Origin: Gammaproteobacteria bacterium
Lineage (GTDB): Bacteria > Pseudomonadota > Gammaproteobacteria > UBA4575
Direction of reading: 5' to 3'
NCBI GenBank assembly: GCA_022824965.1
Contig: JAJDYY010000008.1
Coordinates: 734,447 to 798,446 of the forward strand
DNA length: 64,000 nucleotides
Under the pieces are notes generated by a model. It searched no databases. It had not been told where the DNA came from and worked only from the letters and a program-made list of their open reading frames with translations. The position numbers were made by a program, and so were the translations under genes. Of this stretch, positions 60,134-64,000 are shown piece by piece. Positions within the stretch are counted from its first letter, which is position 1; every line of letters starts with the position of its first letter.

Positions 60134-60398
60134 GGGAGCACCCCCTGGTCCGGGTCGCATGGATTCTGAGAAGCCCGGGATCCGGGCCAAGCCGTGCCGG
60201 TGCCCGGAGGATTCCGGGATGCGCTGCTCGGATGGACTCTAGCGGCAAATCAGGCACTAGGTTTGAAACTTCCGTCGATTCTATCGAATGTTGCGCGCTT
60301 TTCCCATGCGGTCATCTCATGATGAACCGGTGGACCTGCACGGGGGGTGCAGGGCTCGCGGGTGCGAAGCTTGCCTTCGCTGCCCTCCCGGGCGTGCC
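60134..60398. other. Gap between the TbpB-like lipoprotein and the TonB receptor
   Basis: This is a 265-base stretch, both flanking genes being on the minus strand. It should contain a promoter for the receptor. I looked for a Fur-box-like palindrome and did not see a convincing one. Confidence 0.4.
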
Positions 60399-61247
60399 TC
60401 AGTTGGAAACCGGGTCCCTGTCTGCGCCATACGCCCCGACCAGCCCTTCGGGATGGTCGAACACGCCACCCGCTTCCTCGTGGCCGGGACCGAAAAAGGC
60501 CCCCGACAGGCGGTTGTCGTCGGCGTGGTAGCGGCTGAACTGCCCGCGCACCACGGGCATGCCCTCGAAGACCATGTCGGTATACGCCTGTCCGGTCGTG
60601 GTGTTGGCCAGTCCCGTCAGGCGCACGTCCGCCAGCACCTGCGCGTCGATGCGCACGGATATACTGGCATCACCGACCACCACGGATTCCATGTCCGTGG
60701 CGATATTGTGGTCTCTTGCCACCGCGAAGCCGGTCCAGGTCGCTTCGTTGACGGGATTCGCCGGGCTGATGCTCCCGGCGATGGTGCCGTACGCCGAGAC
60801 TACGCCCTGGTCGGGATCGATGTCGCTTTTGAACAGCACGGTCGTGGCTGCGAAGAAGCTGTGCTCCATCCAGCCCCCATAGCTGTGCAGGTCGTTGAAC
60901 GGGGTGACGAGATACTCGATTCCCGTATCGACCCCGTTGGTGTCCGCAAGGAGCGTCAACGTTTCCGGCGGCAGCCTGAAAACCTTGTTCGCGCGCAGGA
61001 ACGCCGAGTAGCCCACCGAGCAGTACAGCCCCCTGCATTCCACGGAAACCCGTTCCGGTGCGTCGCGACCCGGCACCCAGTTGATCCGGTCCGTGGAGAG
61101 CAGGAGGCTGGCGTTTTCGGCAATCCGCTCGTAATCCTGCAGCGCATGGTATTCCGGGGTGTCGGGCGGCTTTTCCCGGGGGCTGCCGCCACAGGCGCCC
61201 AGCAGCATGCAGACCAGGAGCGCGGTGAAACAAGGGGTTCGGTACAT
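60399..61247 (-). CDS. TbpB-barrel-like lipoprotein next to a TonB receptor
   Basis: This 282-residue lipoprotein (MYRTPCFTALLVCMLLGACG, lipobox LGAC, Cys19) has a mixed N-terminal part and a C-terminal barrel half resembling transferrin-binding protein B. The closing pattern is GQFSRYHADDNRLSGAFFGP, then HEEAGGVFDHPEGLVGAYG, the TbpB-type FYGPxHEExGGVF...LVGAFG ending. TbpB works with a TonB receptor (TbpA) to take iron from transferrin. Here the neighbour is also a TonB receptor, so a two-part surface uptake system is plausible. The ligand is unknown. Confidence 0.7.
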   Translation of the reverse strand: MYRTPCFTALLVCMLLGACGGSPREKPPDTPEYHALQDYERIAENASLLLSTDRINWVPGRDAPERVSVECRGLYCSVGYSAFLRANKVFRLPPETLTLLADTNGVDTGIEYLVTPFNDLHSYGGWMEHSFFAATTVLFKSDIDPDQGVVSAYGTIAGSISPANPVNEATWTGFAVARDHNIATDMESVVVGDASISVRIDAQVLADVRLTGLANTTTGQAYTDMVFEGMPVVRGQFSRYHADDNRLSGAFFGPGHEEAGGVFDHPEGLVGAYGADRDPVSN

Positions 61248-61482
61248 GACCTTATTCTTTGCTGGTTATTCGTACAGCGGGCACGATACAGAGGATGATT
61301 CCGGCTGTCTACAGGATATTTATTCCTCGTATGCTCAAGGAGTTGCAAATTTCCGCAGGCGTCGGTGGATTCGCTTTTGCAGGGAAATTCCCCGGTAAAG
61401 CCCTTGCCCGCCTGCATGACTTGCCCTATGCTGCCCGCCTGCATACCAGCTGTCCCAAGTTCCGGATGGACGAGGCACTGTC
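61248..61482. other. Divergent region between the TbpB-like lipoprotein and trkA
   Basis: This 235-base non-coding stretch, AT-richer near 61,250-61,330, should hold both divergent promoters. No palindrome or RNA gene is obvious. Confidence 0.4.
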
Positions 61483-62850
61483 ATGAAAATAATCATACTG
61501 GGAGCCGGCCAGGTCGGCTCCTCGCTGGCCATCAGCCTGGCGAACGAAGCCCACGACGTTACCCTGGTGGATGCGGACCCCGTCATCCTCCAGGACATCC
61601 AGGGGCGGGCCGATTTGCGCACGGTGGTCGGCAAGGCCTCGCACCCGACCCTGCTCGAGCAGGCCGGCGCGCGCGATGCCGACATGATCATCGCCCTGAC
61701 GCAGAGCGACGAGACCAACATGGTGGCCTGCCAGGTCGCCTACACGCTGTTTCACACCCCCACCAAGATCGCGCGCATCCGCGCCCTCGAGTACTTCGCC
61801 CATGAAAACCTGTTCGTGCAGGAGGCGTTGCCGGTGGATGTGCTGATCAGCCCGGAATACCTGATCTCGCTGTACATCCAGCGCCTGATCGAACACCCCG
61901 ACTCCCTGCAGGTGCTGGATTTTGCGAACGGGCGCATCAAGCTGCTCGGACTGCGTGCCAGCAAGCGCATGATCGGGCGAAGGCTCGGCAACATCTGGGA
62001 GCTGATGCCGGAAACCGAGGCCAAGGTGGTGGCCCTGTACCGCAACAACCGCTCCATCCCCATCAACGACCTGACCATCATCATGGAGAACGACGAGGTG
62101 TTCTTCCTGGCCTCCTCGGACAATGCCATGGCCATGACCGGGCAGTGGCGCGGCGACGATCTTCCCTACAAGCGCATCCTGCTGGCCGGCGGCGGCAACA
62201 TCGGCTACCACCTCGCGAAGTCCCTGGAGGACGACTACCAGATCAAGATCATCGACCGCAACACCGAGCGCACCCGCTTCCTGTCCGAGTCGCTGAACAA
62301 GACCATCGTCTTGCAGGGCGATGCCGCCGACCAGGACATCCTCATCGAGGAGAACATCGAGGACACCGACGTCTTCTGTGCGCTGACCAACGACGACGAG
62401 GCCAACATCCTGTCCTCCATGCTGGCCAAGCGCCTGGGGGCGAACAAGGTCATGTCGCTGATCAATCGCCCGAGCTACGTGGAGCTGGTGGAAAGCGGCA
62501 TCGTCGACATCGCGATCTCGCCGCGCCAGGTCACGCTCGGCACGCTGCTCGCCCACGTCCGGAAAGGCGACGTGGTGGCCGTGCACTCGCTGCGGCGAGG
62601 TGCGGCCGAAGCCATGGAAGCGGTGGCCCACGGGGACCGCAAGACCTCGAAAGTGGTCGGGCGCAGCATCGGCGAGATCAAGCTGCCCAAGGGCGCGACC
62701 ATCGGGGCCATAGCCCGCGGGGACCTGGTGATCATGGCCGAACCCGACATGCTCATCGAGCCCGAGGATCACGTTATCCTGTTCCTGGCCGACAAGGGCG
62801 GGGTGCGCGACATCGAACGCCTGTTCCAGGTCAGTGCCACGTTCATCTAG
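61483..62850 (+). CDS. trkA: Trk system potassium uptake protein TrkA
   Basis: TrkA is the cytoplasmic NAD-binding regulator of the TrkH/TrkG potassium channel. It has two RCK-type halves, each starting with a Rossmann motif ([16 protein letters not shown] and [15 protein letters not shown]). TrkA-C domains are at about 140-220 and 370-450. The 455 residues end in [11 protein letters not shown], the normal gammaproteobacterial ending, so the protein is complete. Its TAG stop coincides with the TA at the IS630 left end. trkH, if present, would lie beyond the insertion element. Confidence 0.95.
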   Translation: MKIIILGAGQVGSSLAISLANEAHDVTLVDADPVILQDIQGRADLRTVVGKASHPTLLEQAGARDADMIIALTQSDETNMVACQVAYTLFHTPTKIARIRALEYFAHENLFVQEALPVDVLISPEYLISLYIQRLIEHPDSLQVLDFANGRIKLLGLRASKRMIGRRLGNIWELMPETEAKVVALYRNNRSIPINDLTIIMENDEVFFLASSDNAMAMTGQWRGDDLPYKRILLAGGGNIGYHLAKSLEDDYQIKIIDRNTERTRFLSESLNKTIVLQGDAADQDILIEENIEDTDVFCALTNDDEANILSSMLAKRLGANKVMSLINRPSYVELVESGIVDIAISPRQVTLGTLLAHVRKGDVVAVHSLRRGAAEAMEAVAHGDRKTSKVVGRSIGEIKLPKGATIGAIARGDLVIMAEPDMLIEPEDHVILFLADKGGVRDIERLFQVSATFI

Positions 62851-63935
62851 TGTCGTGTCCCGGAAATAAGTTTGCTGAGGCGTTCGACTTTTTCGAGGAT
62901 GGAATCGGCGGTAGCGGTCCAGACGAACGGCCGGGTGTTGGCATTGTACTGGTTGACGAAGCGCTCGATCTTTGCAGTGAGTTGCTTGACCGAGGAGAAT
63001 GTGCCGCGTCGGATGGCCTGCTGGGTGATGAGGCCGAACCAGCGTTCCACCTGGTTGAGCCACGAGGCATAGGTGGGCGTGTAATGCACATGGTAGCGGG
63101 GCCGCTTTGCCAGCCAGGCTTTGACCTTGGCATGCTTGTGGGTGGCGTAGTTGTCGATGACGAGATGGATGTCCATCTCCCGGGGGACGTTGCGGTCGAT
63201 GTGGCGCAGGAAGGCCAGGAACTCCTGGTGGCGGTGGCGGCGCCTGCACTGGGTGAGGACGGCTCCGGTGGCGACATCCAGGGCGGCGAACAGGGTGGTG
63301 GTGCCATGGCGGATATAGTCGTGGGTGACCCCCTCGACATAGCCGAGTCCCATGGGCAGCATGGGCTGGGTGCGCTGCAGGGCCTGGATCTGGCTCTTCT
63401 CGTCGACGCACAGCACCACGGCATGATCGGGCGGGTTCAGGTACAGGCCGACGATGTCGCGGACCTTCTCGATGAAGAAGGGGTCGGTGGAGAGCTTGAA
63501 GTGGCGCTGGCGGTGGGGCTGGATGCCGAACAGGCTGAACCATCGCGCCACGGTGGACTTGGAGATGCCGGTGTGCGCGGCCATGGCGCGTATGCTCCAG
63601 TGCGTGGCGTGGGCAGGCTGGGACTGAAGGGCAGTGCGAATGACCTCGGCAACGCGCGCGTCTTCATGGCACCTCGGACGTCCCGGGCGCAGTTCGTCAT
63701 GCAGACCCTGCAGACCCTGTTGCAGGTAGCGCTTGCGCCACTTGCCGACGGTCATCTGGCTGAGCTTCAGGCGCCGGGCAATGGAGGCGTTGGACTCGCC
63801 TTCGGCGCAGGCCAGCACGATCTGCGCCCGGCGCACCAGGCCGTGGGGCAATGAACGGGAGTGGGCGAGGGTCTGCAGCTGTGCCTGGTCGCCTTCTGCA
63901 AGCACCAGCGGGGCAAGGGATGGGCCACGGGACAT
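62847..63935 (-). CDS. IS630-family transposase
   Basis: The 362-residue DDE transposase starts [15 protein letters not shown] at 63935. It has an N-terminal helix-turn-helix ([18 protein letters not shown]), a second one ([16 protein letters not shown]), and the catalytic residues in [13 protein letters not shown] (D), [11 protein letters not shown] (D) and [10 protein letters not shown] (E). It appears intact in one frame, as in IS630-type elements that transpose to TA. It ends at the left end of the element, antiparallel to trkA. Confidence 0.93.
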   Translation of the reverse strand: MSRGPSLAPLVLAEGDQAQLQTLAHSRSLPHGLVRRAQIVLACAEGESNASIARRLKLSQMTVGKWRKRYLQQGLQGLHDELRPGRPRCHEDARVAEVIRTALQSQPAHATHWSIRAMAAHTGISKSTVARWFSLFGIQPHRQRHFKLSTDPFFIEKVRDIVGLYLNPPDHAVVLCVDEKSQIQALQRTQPMLPMGLGYVEGVTHDYIRHGTTTLFAALDVATGAVLTQCRRRHRHQEFLAFLRHIDRNVPREMDIHLVIDNYATHKHAKVKAWLAKRPRYHVHYTPTYASWLNQVERWFGLITQQAIRRGTFSSVKQLTAKIERFVNQYNANTRPFVWTATADSILEKVERLSKLISGTRH

Positions 63936-63999
63936 GGGGATTCTCCTGTCTATGGAAAGATCCCTCAATAATACATGTTACTTATGGGACAGTATACTA
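62848..63999 (-). mobile_element. Insertion sequence of the IS630 family
   Basis: Both boundaries show CTAG (62847-62850 and 63997-64000), consistent with insertion at TA with TA duplication. Imperfect terminal inverted repeats are visible: TAGTGTCGTGTCCC at the left and TAGTATACTGTCCC at the right (reverse strand), 11 of 14 matching. Length is about 1.15 kb with one transposase gene. The right end coincides with the window edge, so the far flank cannot be checked. Confidence 0.85.
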
Positions 64000-64000
64000 G

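Noticed and set aside
61426..63543. 705-codon minus-strand frame opposite trkA
   Set aside because: Antisense shadow of trkA running out of frame through the transposase; composition is Pro/Arg/His-rich without domains.

Overview
This is a GC-rich (my estimate is in the low 60s percent) chromosomal window from a gammaproteobacterium, and it covers the replication origin. The block parB-parA-rsmG-mnmG-mnmE-yidC-yidD-rnpA-rpmH on the minus strand faces dnaA-dnaN-recF-gyrB on the plus strand. That is the classical gammaproteobacterial oriC arrangement. A Crc-like exonuclease III near pyrE-argB-algC-dut-coaBC, an Mg-type HemB, HemF and UbiA fit an aerobic free-living lineage. I cannot name the genus. 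I found no rRNA, tRNA or CRISPR array.

Layout. 0.2-14.6 kb: origin core, with a candidate oriC between dnaA and dnaN and two parS-like sites inside recF. 14.7-24.7 kb: exonuclease III, an orphan ParA, an L,D-transpeptidase, AmpG, a Crc-like exonuclease III, a VanX-like dipeptidase, then pyrE, argB, algC, dut and coaBC. 24.8-28.8 kb: a small membrane protein, an MpaB-type oxygenase and an RND/MMPL transporter. 29-34 kb: a VapBC-like pair, bioF-bioB, ubiA-aroE and a glyoxalase. 34.7-36.8 kb: tandem TbpB-barrel-like lipoproteins, the first of them frameshifted. 37-41 kb: a MetX-like hydrolase, a gamma-glutamylcyclotransferase-like gene apparently starting with CTG, hemB, an OsmC protein and pyrF. 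41.2-45.5 kb: a frameshifted Cache-domain/outer-membrane-barrel fusion, divergent from a PLP decarboxylase.

45.5-64 kb is a housekeeping string (hemF-tsaC-topA ... def-fmt ... trkA) interrupted by accessory genes. Between topA and def lie two outer-membrane barrels, an AbrB-Doc module, a Fic protein and a possible TbpB-barrel remnant. Between fmt and trkA, where rsmB usually sits, lie a second Fic protein, a TonB-dependent receptor and a TbpB-like lipoprotein. An IS630-family element begins exactly at the trkA stop codon and ends at the window edge.

Three themes stand out. First, TbpB-barrel-like proteins recur (four copies, one beside a TonB receptor), suggesting surface ligand capture. Second, three FIC-domain loci lie within about 6 kb, each with its own symmetrical AT-rich operator-like DNA. 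Third, there is an unusual Cache-sensor/outer-membrane-barrel fusion. The two clear frameshifts are single missing bases and could be real mutations or sequencing errors.
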